34,002 nucleotides of DNA from Acidobacteriota bacterium (GTDB taxonomy: Bacteria > Acidobacteriota > UBA6911). Below are positions 9,268 to 17,837 of the stretch, in pieces. A program made the translations under genes and the position numbers. How positions within the stretch are numbered: position 1 is the stretch's first letter; every line of letters starts with the position of its first letter. The stretch lies in contig JAFNAG010000025.1 in assembly GCA_017860135.1 (NCBI GenBank), positions 1 through 34,002 of the forward strand. The letters are read 5' to 3'. A model generated the notes under the pieces. It ran no database searches. It saw only the letters and a program-made list of their open reading frames with translations, and was not told the DNA's origin.

Positions 9268-9782
9268 GACGCGGCAATCAGCACCCTGAGGATTTCGGTC
9301 CGGTTTTAAACCGCGATACCGCGGACCCGGAATTCACCGAACTCATGTCTCATCTGAACCAGTGTCAGCACTGTAGGGAGGAACTCAAAGGCTGGCAATC
9401 TCTGGATGTCCTGTTCCGTTCGGAGCAGGCAAATCTGGAAGTCCCTCCTTTTCAGTGGGGGCGGATTGCAGCGAGATTGGAGGAGACCCGGGGGGCGGGG
9501 GTGCCGTCCGGGCTCCGAAGCTGGTTCCTTCCCCGGCAGGCTGCCTGGAACGTCGCCCTTGGGGCGGCGGTGCTCGCCGCCGTGATTTTCGGCGGTTTGG
9601 AATACAGCAGGAACATTCAGGAGAAGCAGGTGCTTCTCGCAGTCACCCGCTACGCCCAGGAGGAAGGGATTCGGATCAGCGCCGACGGCAATCCCTTTCG
9701 CAGCGGCACAGCAGCGGAAAATAATCCGTTCACCGGAATAATGGGTATCGATAACAGCAAGCCCGCCGCCGACCGTCGCTAG
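9264..9782 (+). CDS. putative anti-sigma factor (zinc-type, one TM helix)
   Basis: HLNQCQHCREEL (HxxxCxxC ZAS motif), TM segment WNVALGAAVLAAVIFGGLEY; 4-nt overlap with the upstream ECF sigma gene. Confidence 0.8.
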   Translation: MRRGNQHPEDFGPVLNRDTADPEFTELMSHLNQCQHCREELKGWQSLDVLFRSEQANLEVPPFQWGRIAARLEETRGAGVPSGLRSWFLPRQAAWNVALGAAVLAAVIFGGLEYSRNIQEKQVLLAVTRYAQEEGIRISADGNPFRSGTAAENNPFTGIMGIDNSKPAADRR

Positions 9783-9829
9783 CGGCAGGGCTCGCCCGGC
9801 TGTACACAAAGAAAGGAAGTCCCCAAAAT

Positions 9830-10318
9830 ATGCCTCACGGACTTTCCCACAACGTTATACGGAGGATTGCGGCGCTCTGCCTGCTCGCGCTCCTCTGTTC
9901 CCCCCTCGCCGGTTTTTCCACGCAGGCAGGACGGCCCCAGTCGCTGGACGCCGAAGCTTACCAGATCCAGGCAGCCTATCACCACGATCTCGCAGTCCTT
10001 TACCTGAAAAACGGTGAGATCGAAAAAGGTCTCGCTGAGGCGCGCCAGATACTCAAGCCCCAAATCCCCCCCGAACTCGAAGAAGCTGTCGCCATGAGCA
10101 TGAGCATCCTCAGCGACAAGCTTGCTTCCGTGAGCCGCTTCGATCAGGCACAAGCCCTTCTGGATGATACATTTAAGGTCATCGTGCAAGTCGTGAACCG
10201 CGTGCGGATCCTGCAGCTCAAGTCTCGACTGTACCTTCAGGCCGGTGAGAACGATAAGGCTATCGAGACATGGAAGCGCGCCGAGGAACTGAAGGCACGG
10301 ATCCGTTCCGAAAACTAA
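9830..10318 (+). CDS. exported helical/TPR-like protein of unknown function
   Basis: Signal peptide IAALCLLALLCSPLAGFS; YHHDLAVLYLKNGEIEKGLAEARQIL and RLYLQAGENDKAIETWKRAEELK resemble TPR helices. Confidence 0.65.
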   Translation: MPHGLSHNVIRRIAALCLLALLCSPLAGFSTQAGRPQSLDAEAYQIQAAYHHDLAVLYLKNGEIEKGLAEARQILKPQIPPELEEAVAMSMSILSDKLASVSRFDQAQALLDDTFKVIVQVVNRVRILQLKSRLYLQAGENDKAIETWKRAEELKARIRSEN

Positions 10319-10341
10319 TTGTAAGTCTTTGAAAAAATAGC

Positions 10342-10370
10342 TTTACACCATCACGCGGTTGTCCTATAAA
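10342..10370 (+). promoter_or_regulatory. sigma-70-like promoter upstream of the FG-GAP protein
   Basis: TTTACA (10342-10347) - 17 nt - TATAAA (10365-10370), about 87 nt upstream of the CDS; each hexamer is one mismatch from consensus. Confidence 0.5.
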
Positions 10371-10456
10371 AGAAGATTGTAATTGTTCCTGCTGCAACGC
10401 CGATACGGAGTGGGACAGGCTCGAAGAGTTGTTGCGGATATTGAGGAGAGTTCAGG

Positions 10457-12001
10457 TTGATTTCCGCCCGCAGAGTTGCACGCCGCCGATGCCGGGAAAC
10501 TCGTCCCGGCATTCATAGATACGCCATAACGCTGGCGCTTTTGTGCTTTGTGCCTGCCATCGGCGTGTTCTGCTGGCACTGGGCCTCCCAGGCGCTGCCG
10601 CAAGGCAGCCTGCAGAATCCAGCCGTTGATCCGCCCGGCCTGGAGCCGATAGCGGATCACCAGTCCCGTCTTCCCTGGCCTGGTCGAACCGGCGCAAGTG
10701 CGCCGATTCGCGGATACGCCTCGGCCGGCTGGAACGACCCATTCGAAATCGCCTATGGCCCAAGACTGATGGCGGCCAGCGTGGATCCGTTTTATGAGGC
10801 TCTTGCCGCCGGCGCAGGCGAAGGGAGACTGGTCAGAATGGATGGCGGGAAGGGGATTCCGACCTTTGCCACGCCGCTGGCTTTGCGCCGGGCTGCGAAT
10901 CTCTCTGATGGCGCGATTCTCCGCGAAATACAGCACGGCGTGGGCGGGTCTCTCTCCAACTTCGTAAAGAATGTGTTCGGCGCATCCGACAGCCGGGAAA
11001 GTGCCCAGGGAGCCGACCCCAGCGAGGAGAACCCGTTCGTCAAGCCGGCGGGTTCCGACGAAGCCACCCAGGGTGCGGGCGACAGATCGATCCCCAAAGT
11101 GGAGCCGGAATCCAAGTCCCAATCAGAATCAGAGCCGGCTTCTGCGCCTCCGGCCGAAACACCGTCCCCTGATCCTGCCCCTCCGGTTTCGGTAAGCCCG
11201 GTGACCACAATCCGGCCCGACATCATGCTGCATGTTGCGGAAGACGGCACCCTGCATGCAATTCCGGCCGCCAGACTCAACGAGCGGACCTACGAATCAG
11301 CGGAAATGGGCATCCGGCAGTTCGACGCGGTTTCATTCGCTAATCCTGCCGACAACGGCGCGGCGATTGCCGTTGCCGATTACAACCAGGACGGTGCGTC
11401 TGATCTTTGCCTTTTCGACCCGCGGGCCGGCATGCTCCGCCTGCTGTATGGATCCCCGGAAGGATTCTCGGAAGCGATGCGGATCGATGTGGGGCTCGGA
11501 AAGCGTTCCCTCGCGGCCGGCGATTTCGATTTCGACGGGAAGACGGACATCGCGGTCTCCGATGTCGGAGTCGGCACCCTCACATATATTTCGTTCGGCG
11601 AATCAGACGACTACCTCGCTTACCGGTCCCTGTGGATCGACCGGTACCGCGACTACATCGCGGCGTTCGACACTGCGGGACGCGGCCTTGTGGATCTGCT
11701 TGGAATGAACTTCGCCAATGTAGCCGAGGTGCTGGATTTGGGACAGGCGAGAGGCGCTTTTGCCGGCGGGCGGATCGAGTATGCTCCCGCGCTTGACTTC
11801 CAGATCTCCACGTTCCATGAACGAAAGGTCCAGCTGAACGCCGTCCTGCTGGGCTCCGGCCTATCCGTGAATCTGCAGAACTATCAGAATCAGCTGTCCA
11901 ATGTCGTGAACGTGCAGGAAGGGTCCGATATTTATGTAATCATCGGCGACCTCAGACACGACAACACGATCTCCGTGGCTCTGGCGACACTGCGCAAATA
12001 G
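10457..12001 (+). CDS. membrane-anchored FG-GAP/VCBS-repeat-type protein
   Basis: N-terminal TM (YAITLALLCFVPAIGVFCW), Pro/Ser/Glu-rich linker, then AIAVADYNQDGASDLCLFD and SLAAGDFDFDGKTDIAVSDVG, both typical FG-GAP/VCBS D-x-[DN]-x-D-G motifs. TTG start with GAGGAG upstream. Confidence 0.7.
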   Translation: MISARRVARRRCRETRPGIHRYAITLALLCFVPAIGVFCWHWASQALPQGSLQNPAVDPPGLEPIADHQSRLPWPGRTGASAPIRGYASAGWNDPFEIAYGPRLMAASVDPFYEALAAGAGEGRLVRMDGGKGIPTFATPLALRRAANLSDGAILREIQHGVGGSLSNFVKNVFGASDSRESAQGADPSEENPFVKPAGSDEATQGAGDRSIPKVEPESKSQSESEPASAPPAETPSPDPAPPVSVSPVTTIRPDIMLHVAEDGTLHAIPAARLNERTYESAEMGIRQFDAVSFANPADNGAAIAVADYNQDGASDLCLFDPRAGMLRLLYGSPEGFSEAMRIDVGLGKRSLAAGDFDFDGKTDIAVSDVGVGTLTYISFGESDDYLAYRSLWIDRYRDYIAAFDTAGRGLVDLLGMNFANVAEVLDLGQARGAFAGGRIEYAPALDFQISTFHERKVQLNAVLLGSGLSVNLQNYQNQLSNVVNVQEGSDIYVIIGDLRHDNTISVALATLRK

Positions 12002-12120
12002 TCGCTTCCAGGTAATCTGCTCCCTCCGCTCCTTCACGATCGCGGCTCCGCAGGCGGCGCTCTTCCTTGTTTCGCTCCCTATCATTGCGTACCCGGTTGC
12101 GGGGGCGATTCCTGCGGAAC

Positions 12121-12142
12121 CCGTCGCATGAATGCGACGGGT
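12121..12142. terminator. hairpin between convergent genes (possible bidirectional terminator)
   Basis: CCCGTCGCAT-GA-ATGCGACGGG, perfect 10-bp stem between the 3' ends of the FG-GAP gene and gspD; no T tract. Confidence 0.45.
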
Positions 12143-12185
12143 CGTTTCCGCATGCTCCTTTTGATCCTTCGGCAGGCTCCGACCG

Positions 12186-14939
12186 TTATTTCTTGATGGG
12201 AGGCGGCGGAGTTGCCGGTGGCTCGTCCTTCTTGACCGGCGGCTCCGTCGCTGGCGCCTCTTCCTTCTTGATCGGCTTCTCCGGTTCGGGCGGTTTCGTC
12301 GCCTTCGGCATTGATTCCATCCGCTCCCTGCGTGCCTGCTCCAGGTCCTGCATCGCCTCTATCTGTTTTTCGTCGATGAATTTGCGCACGTTGCGCAGGG
12401 AATCCTTGATTTCGTCGCTCATTTCCCGCAGACGCTCGGGAGTGCGGATGACGTGGGGAGTGATCATGATCATGAGCTCCGAGCGTGCCGTCGATCGCGT
12501 CGTGCGTCCAAAGAGGACTCCCAGAATCGGGATATCGGACAGAACCGGCACTCCGTTGCGGGTAGCACCGTCTGATTCGCGGATCAATCCTGCGATGGCC
12601 ACACTTTCGCCGTCCTTCACCGCAAGGGTGGTTTCCACGTTCGTCTGGTTGAAACTGGGGCCATCCGGCGTCGGCGCTCCCTGCGAGCTTACTTCCTGAA
12701 AGATATACAGCGTCACGGTTCCGGAAGCGGAAATGCGGGGCGTAATAAGCAGCGACGTACCCGTATCGCGGTAGGTCACGCCGGTGGTGGCACCGCCGGT
12801 AGGAGGCACATAGCTGCCGGTCGGAACCGGCACGGACTGGCCCACGTTGATCCGGGCAGGCGTGCCGTCCAGGGCGAGCACGGATGGCGCCTCGAGAATG
12901 CGCACTTTGGTTTTCTGCCGCAAGGCATCCAGATTGAGCAGGATTTCGCGCGCACTGCCCACGAAAGCGAATGTCGCGGCATTGAGGGCGCCGGAGGTGC
13001 CCGAGATGCTGCCGGTTGTCAGGTGTTCTCCGGCCGTGCGCGCCTGGAGGGCGGCAGCAACGCCGTAAGCCAGATCGTCGGTCAAGTCGATTTCGAAGAT
13101 ACGGGCATCGATAATGGCCTGTCGAGGAAGTACATCCATGCGCTTGATGGTGTCGAGGAGGTAGGCGTAATCCGCCGAACTCGCCTGGATGATGAGAGTG
13201 TTGTTGATGTCGTCGGCGACAAGCCGGACCACCCCTTGCAGCCCGACGAACTGTCCGCCGTTCAGCCACTGCGCCGACATTCCGAAGCTCTGATTGAGGC
13301 GCGGTCCGCCGGCGTTCTGCTGCCCTCCGAGCATGCCGGCCCCTAAACCGTAAACACCCCCTGCGCCGTAGCCGCCCGAACCCCCGCCGTACATGGATCC
13401 GCCGGCCAAGCCTCCCTGGCTGAAGCCTCCACTCGACATGCTCGACATGGAGCGCGTGCCACCCACTCCGCCGGTGGCACCGGTTCCGCCGATGCCTCCG
13501 GTAGTGCTGCGGGTAGTGCCTGCACCGCCGCCGACGCCGGTGATGCCGCCCCCCGCGCCTTGCTGGGCGCCGCTCGTGGCGGAGCTGTCGCCGCCGCCAA
13601 AAAGCAAGGAGAGAACCATGGCGATGTTGGACGCGGTTGAGTTTTCGACGGTGTAGATAAACGTCTGGACGCTCCGGCCGGTGGTCGAATCGAGGCGGTC
13701 GATCCAGCGCTTCACCTCTTCCAGCGCTCTCTTGGAATTGGCCATCACCATGATGGCGTTGATGCGATCGAGGGAGGCCATGTAAACGCCGGTCGCGGTG
13801 TCTTTGCCTCCACCGAAGATCTTTTGCAGATCCGCGAGGACGTCGGGGGAAGCATTGTATTTGATCTCGATCAATTCGATCAGGTCGGCATCCAGGAAAC
13901 TGTTATCCAACATGTGGATGATTTCGAGCACTTTCCGGATGCTGTCGGAATAATCGGTCAGGATCAGCAGGTTCAGGCGTTCGTACGGCATTATGACCCC
14001 GCCTTCGGTCATGAAGAGCTTGAGCGGTTCCAGCAGGCTCTGCACCGGCACGAACTCGACGCGGATGACGTGCGTAGCGAGGCGCGGCACTTCCTGCGCT
14101 GCAGAAGGCGCAGGGGCTGCGGGGGAAGCCGGCTGCTGAGGCGGTTGTGCCGATGCAGGCACAGGCGGATTTTGACCCGCAACTGCGGCGGCCGGGGGGC
14201 CCTGGGCTGCCGCGACTGCCGGCGGCGTTTTGGCGGCAGCCGCATCGGGTGGCGGAGCAGTCGCCCCAGCGGTCTGTTCCGGGGGCTTCGCTCCGGCCTC
14301 AGGCGGCTCAATCTTCTTGATTGGCACGTTCTGTTCCGCAGGCTTGGCCGGTGGTTCCGGCGGCAGGTGCATGACCACTTCCAGCCCTTCCCTCAATCCC
14401 TGCGAAATCGGCACGATTTTGTACAGGGATCCCGACTTCACCAGGGCGGCATTGTTGCTTTTCAGGATGACGTTGAACAGCGGCAATACATCCTGCATCG
14501 GGATCGGCTGGGACGAGTGGATCGTGACGGACCCTTTCACATCGGGATCAATCACGATCGGAGTGATCCCCAGCATGTCGGTCACCAGGGTCACAAACGT
14601 GTACAGATCCTGATTGTCGAATTCGAGGGTAATCCCTTTTGCGGAGGCAGGGGGCCGCTGCACGACCGAGGGCGCGGAAGATGGCGCTTGAGCCGGCGGC
14701 GTCTGCGGCTGGGCGCCGGTGTTTTTCATGAGCTCCTGGCGCATCTTCTCCAGAGCCTTCAGGCGCTCCTCTTCGATTTGAGCCTGGGTCTTGGCCTGAG
14801 GCGGCCCCTGAGTTACAGTTCTGGCCGCGGTAATGCTCCCGGTCAGTGCTGTGAGAAGCACCAGGCCGGCGATCCAAAGATTTTTCTTTGACGTTTGCAC
14901 GTGGCTTCCTCTCGGTAACAAGGTTGATGGCATGCTCAT
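12186..14939 (-). CDS. gspD: type II secretion system secretin GspD
   Basis: N0/N1/N2/N3 domains (ITLEFDNQDLYTFVTLVTDMLGITPIVIDPDVKGSVTI...) and secretin domain (VRILEAPSVLALDGTPARINVGQSVPVPTGS; VPVLSDIPILGVLFGRTTRSTARSELMIMITPHVI). Start at ATG 14939 overlaps the gspC stop. Confidence 0.93.
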   Translation of the reverse strand: MSMPSTLLPRGSHVQTSKKNLWIAGLVLLTALTGSITAARTVTQGPPQAKTQAQIEEERLKALEKMRQELMKNTGAQPQTPPAQAPSSAPSVVQRPPASAKGITLEFDNQDLYTFVTLVTDMLGITPIVIDPDVKGSVTIHSSQPIPMQDVLPLFNVILKSNNAALVKSGSLYKIVPISQGLREGLEVVMHLPPEPPAKPAEQNVPIKKIEPPEAGAKPPEQTAGATAPPPDAAAAKTPPAVAAAQGPPAAAVAGQNPPVPASAQPPQQPASPAAPAPSAAQEVPRLATHVIRVEFVPVQSLLEPLKLFMTEGGVIMPYERLNLLILTDYSDSIRKVLEIIHMLDNSFLDADLIELIEIKYNASPDVLADLQKIFGGGKDTATGVYMASLDRINAIMVMANSKRALEEVKRWIDRLDSTTGRSVQTFIYTVENSTASNIAMVLSLLFGGGDSSATSGAQQGAGGGITGVGGGAGTTRSTTGGIGGTGATGGVGGTRSMSSMSSGGFSQGGLAGGSMYGGGSGGYGAGGVYGLGAGMLGGQQNAGGPRLNQSFGMSAQWLNGGQFVGLQGVVRLVADDINNTLIIQASSADYAYLLDTIKRMDVLPRQAIIDARIFEIDLTDDLAYGVAAALQARTAGEHLTTGSISGTSGALNAATFAFVGSAREILLNLDALRQKTKVRILEAPSVLALDGTPARINVGQSVPVPTGSYVPPTGGATTGVTYRDTGTSLLITPRISASGTVTLYIFQEVSSQGAPTPDGPSFNQTNVETTLAVKDGESVAIAGLIRESDGATRNGVPVLSDIPILGVLFGRTTRSTARSELMIMITPHVIRTPERLREMSDEIKDSLRNVRKFIDEKQIEAMQDLEQARRERMESMPKATKPPEPEKPIKKEEAPATEPPVKKDEPPATPPPPIKK

Positions 14940-15808
14940 TTCTTGATGACTTGTGGGGGCTGCTGAACCGGAAAGGATCCAAAGGGCGAATTGATGATAA
15001 CCCTCCCCTGGGGATCGACAGTCTGGTTCCATGTCTGGGGCTGCCCACCCTGGATCTGCACGGCCGCGGGAGATTCCTGCGGGCGCGTCACTCCGCGGCC
15101 GCTTGTTTGCCCGCCGCCCGCCTGAGTGCCACGAGCCGATGTACCGGCGGCCGGCGCGGGTATTCCGCGCGCCGCCTGTGCGGTTGCCCCGCCGACGACA
15201 GCCGCGCCTGTGCCCTGACCCCCGGCCGCCTGGCCCGGTCCGATATTCACGACCCTGGTGGCCAGAATGGGAGTTTTCCCGCCGGGCGCGGGGCGTTTGG
15301 ACACATCGTGGATGGGGATGAATTCCCTGTTTGTCCCGGACTCAAACAGGATGCCGTCCGCCGTAATGTCCGTAGCCACGTACCCCTGGAATGTATCCCC
15401 CGGCCGGATCCTCTGCGGCACTCGCGCGGCACCCTGGCGGTTCTGACCGGATGGATCGACGATCGTGGCGACGCGGCTGGACCCTGATATCACAATCGAG
15501 GTGATCACCGGGTGGGTGCGCATCGGTTCCGGGGCCGGCGGCGCAACCGGTTGGGCCTGCACTTCCACCTTGCGCGACTCGGAGAACAGGTTCTGCGCTG
15601 GAATGACGGCAAACGCAGGTGCGCTGTATTTTACGGGCGCCTGCAACGGGGGCAGCCCCCCTTCCGGTCCCGCTTTCTTTTTCACCGCTTGAATTTGCGC
15701 CGGGTCGCTTTCGATGTTGAAGCGCTTTGCCGAAACGTAAAGCTGCCAGCACAGCAATCCCGCGCAGAGCAACAGCATCACGTTGATGGCAATCCATTTC
15801 TTGGTCAT
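14936..15808 (-). CDS. gspC: GspC/PilP-like type II secretion inner-membrane protein
   Basis: TM near N-terminus; HR-like domain PVITSIVISGSSRVATIVDPSGQNRQGAARVPQRIRPGDTFQGYVATDITADGILFESGTNREFIPI; immediately upstream of gspD. Confidence 0.7.
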   Translation of the reverse strand: MTKKWIAINVMLLLCAGLLCWQLYVSAKRFNIESDPAQIQAVKKKAGPEGGLPPLQAPVKYSAPAFAVIPAQNLFSESRKVEVQAQPVAPPAPEPMRTHPVITSIVISGSSRVATIVDPSGQNRQGAARVPQRIRPGDTFQGYVATDITADGILFESGTNREFIPIHDVSKRPAPGGKTPILATRVVNIGPGQAAGGQGTGAAVVGGATAQAARGIPAPAAGTSARGTQAGGGQTSGRGVTRPQESPAAVQIQGGQPQTWNQTVDPQGRVIINSPFGSFPVQQPPQVIKK

Positions 15809-15835
15809 AACCGTCCCTCTTTCCCCAGTGCGCCG

Positions 15836-16426
15836 TCAGTTTCCCGCGGCTTTTTCCGCCGGCTTCGGAGCTGCCGGCGCAGTCATGATGTATCCCGCCA
15901 CCTTCACCTGCGGGCGGATTTCATCCCGGTTACGCAGACGCAGCTGCTGGACATACAACTCTTCGACTCTCAGAAACTTATCGTAGTTCTCAACTGCCAC
16001 CAGGAATTGCACCAGCGGGTCGATCGTACAATTCATCATCAGCTGGACCGAAATCTTGCTGAGGTTGTCCTGGATCTTCTGTTCCGGCTGCATGGTCTTG
16101 CTCGTGATCTCGACGCCGCTCTGATCCGCCAGTTCCTGGAGCAGCTTCTGCAAGGACGCTGCGGCGATGGAAGCATTGTCGCCGGGCAGGAGCCGGTTAC
16201 GGTTCTGCGCCAACCGTTGCTCGTAGGCGGCGACACGCTCTTGGTACGCCGCCTCAAGGTTGATCAGCTCCTTCTGGCGGAGCAGATATTGTTTTTTGGA
16301 TTCGACGGTCGCTGCCAGACCTTCGCGGCTCGGGATCAGAAGCGAAGTCAGGTAATAGGCAAGCACCAGAGCGGCAAGGGTGCCGCCAACGATCAAGAAC
16401 TGCTTTTCTCTCGTGGATATTTTCAC
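15836..16426 (-). CDS. gspM: GspM/PilO-like type II secretion protein
   Basis: Single N-terminal TM, coiled coil (ESKKQYLLRQKELINLEAAYQERVAAYEQRL), ferredoxin-like region DPLVQFLVAVENYDKFLRVEELYVQ; lies between gspL and gspC. Confidence 0.78.
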   Translation of the reverse strand: MKISTREKQFLIVGGTLAALVLAYYLTSLLIPSREGLAATVESKKQYLLRQKELINLEAAYQERVAAYEQRLAQNRNRLLPGDNASIAAASLQKLLQELADQSGVEITSKTMQPEQKIQDNLSKISVQLMMNCTIDPLVQFLVAVENYDKFLRVEELYVQQLRLRNRDEIRPQVKVAGYIMTAPAAPKPAEKAAGN

Positions 16427-16429
16427 GGC

Positions 16430-17827
16430 TTATCTCTCGCACTTCGCTCCGAACGTGAACGTGTCTTTTCCCGACAGAGCGTCTTTGAAAACGCTGCTCT
16501 GCTGCACCACATCCTTGAGCAGCTTGGAATTCTCGAGCTTTTGTATCAGGTCCGTTGACGAAGGGCTCAATCCCTGCAGCTGCAACGTGCAATCGGTGTT
16601 CCGATAAAACCTGAGGTAGGTGTCCTGGGGGAGAAGTCCGGTCAATTCCTGGAGAATCTCCAGGTTCATGTCGCGCCGGCTCATGATGTCCTCCAGGAAG
16701 ACGATCTGCTTTTCCAGGCTGTCGGCCTGCGCGCGCACCGCCTGGATCCTGGATACCGGCTGCTTCAGAGCTTCGATTTCCTGGTCCAGCTTGCGAATCA
16801 GGATCCTCTCCTGAATCATCTGCCGGAAGCCGAAACCGGCCAGTGCCACTGCGATGACCAGGCCCAGCAGGATCGTGGGCACGTATGCCCAGCGCTTCTG
16901 GTGCACGCGGCTTTCGTACGGGAGCAGGTTCAGCTTCATCGGCAGCCGGCGGGCGATTCCCGAGTAGGCGAGTGCGAGCGAAGTGGACGCTTCCTGGAGG
17001 ACTGCGCGGTTGCGGGGATCCATTTCAAAACGCAGCCGTGCCCCGATCATTTCGCAGCCGGGCATTTGCTGCTCGAGCTCCCGGCTCGCGGTACCGGACT
17101 CCTCTCCGGCCATTACGATGCCGTCGATGCTCTCCTCGGGGCCGAGCCGCACTTTTCCGGTCGCGACCTCGATCTCCCTCAATATGGAATCCTTCCAGGA
17201 CTCATCCTCCGGCTTGGCGGCCTCGCGCGCGTACACCAGCGCGCCGTTGCGCAGGATGGCGAGTTCGATTCCGCCCGGTTTCAAATCGGCGAGGACATAA
17301 TTCTTGCCCGTCCCGCTGGCCTGTGTTCCAAGGAACATGTTTGCCAGCGCCACGGGACCGGCGGTAACGGCAGCCGGCCGCAGGCCAAACTGGCGCAGGA
17401 GCGCCAGATGCGCGTCCAGAATCGATTTCCGCATCATGACCAGCAGGATGTTCAGGCGCTTGGCGGTCTTCCCGTTTTTCAGGAGCACGAAATCGTAGTA
17501 GAGCTTCTCCTCCTCGGTCGGCTCAAAAGACTGCACCTGGTAGAGCATCACCTGCTTGAGGTTGTCCTCCACTTCCTTGGGAAGGTCCAGGTAGCGGAGG
17601 ATGACATCCTTTCGGGGAATCCCGAGAACGATATGCTCGCGCCCGATCTTCTCCCGCTTGAAGAAGGCGTCGATTTCGCTGCGCACGACCTGAGGGTCGC
17701 GCTGGCGGTAGCCCGGGATGCGGGCGAAGCTGGTGAAAACCCCTCCCGCAAAATTGCTGCGGAGACAGGAAAAGAGCAGGTCTTCCTGCCTGATTTCAAC
17801 TCCCACGCTGGTTTTGAGATAAATCAC
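16430..17827 (-). CDS. gspL: GspL-like protein (PilM actin-like domain fused to PilN-like domain)
   Basis: PilM-like FFKREKIGREHIVLGIPRKDVILRYLDLPKEVEDNLKQVMLYQVQSFEPTEEEKLYYDFVLL; PilN-like MKLNLLPYESRVHQKRWAYVPTILLGLVIAVALAGFGF plus coiled coil. Confidence 0.82.
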   Translation of the reverse strand: MIYLKTSVGVEIRQEDLLFSCLRSNFAGGVFTSFARIPGYRQRDPQVVRSEIDAFFKREKIGREHIVLGIPRKDVILRYLDLPKEVEDNLKQVMLYQVQSFEPTEEEKLYYDFVLLKNGKTAKRLNILLVMMRKSILDAHLALLRQFGLRPAAVTAGPVALANMFLGTQASGTGKNYVLADLKPGGIELAILRNGALVYAREAAKPEDESWKDSILREIEVATGKVRLGPEESIDGIVMAGEESGTASRELEQQMPGCEMIGARLRFEMDPRNRAVLQEASTSLALAYSGIARRLPMKLNLLPYESRVHQKRWAYVPTILLGLVIAVALAGFGFRQMIQERILIRKLDQEIEALKQPVSRIQAVRAQADSLEKQIVFLEDIMSRRDMNLEILQELTGLLPQDTYLRFYRNTDCTLQLQGLSPSSTDLIQKLENSKLLKDVVQQSSVFKDALSGKDTFTFGAKCER

Positions 17828-17837
17828 AGTTTTCGTC

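Noticed and set aside
13300-13600. Short-period repeats considered as a possible CRISPR or minisatellite
   Set aside because: They encode the Gly/Ser/Thr-rich insert of GspD in frame; no regular repeat-spacer structure.
13824-14891. 355-aa plus-strand ORF opposite gspD
   Set aside because: Arg/Gly-rich shadow of the low-complexity gspD coding sequence.
15512-16558. 348-aa plus-strand ORF opposite gspC/M/L
   Set aside because: Shadow ORF; the minus-strand genes have clear family signatures and operon spacing.
16588-16600. GTGCAATCGG match to the MITE-like end inside gspL
   Set aside because: Short isolated match within a coding gene without the second end; likely chance.
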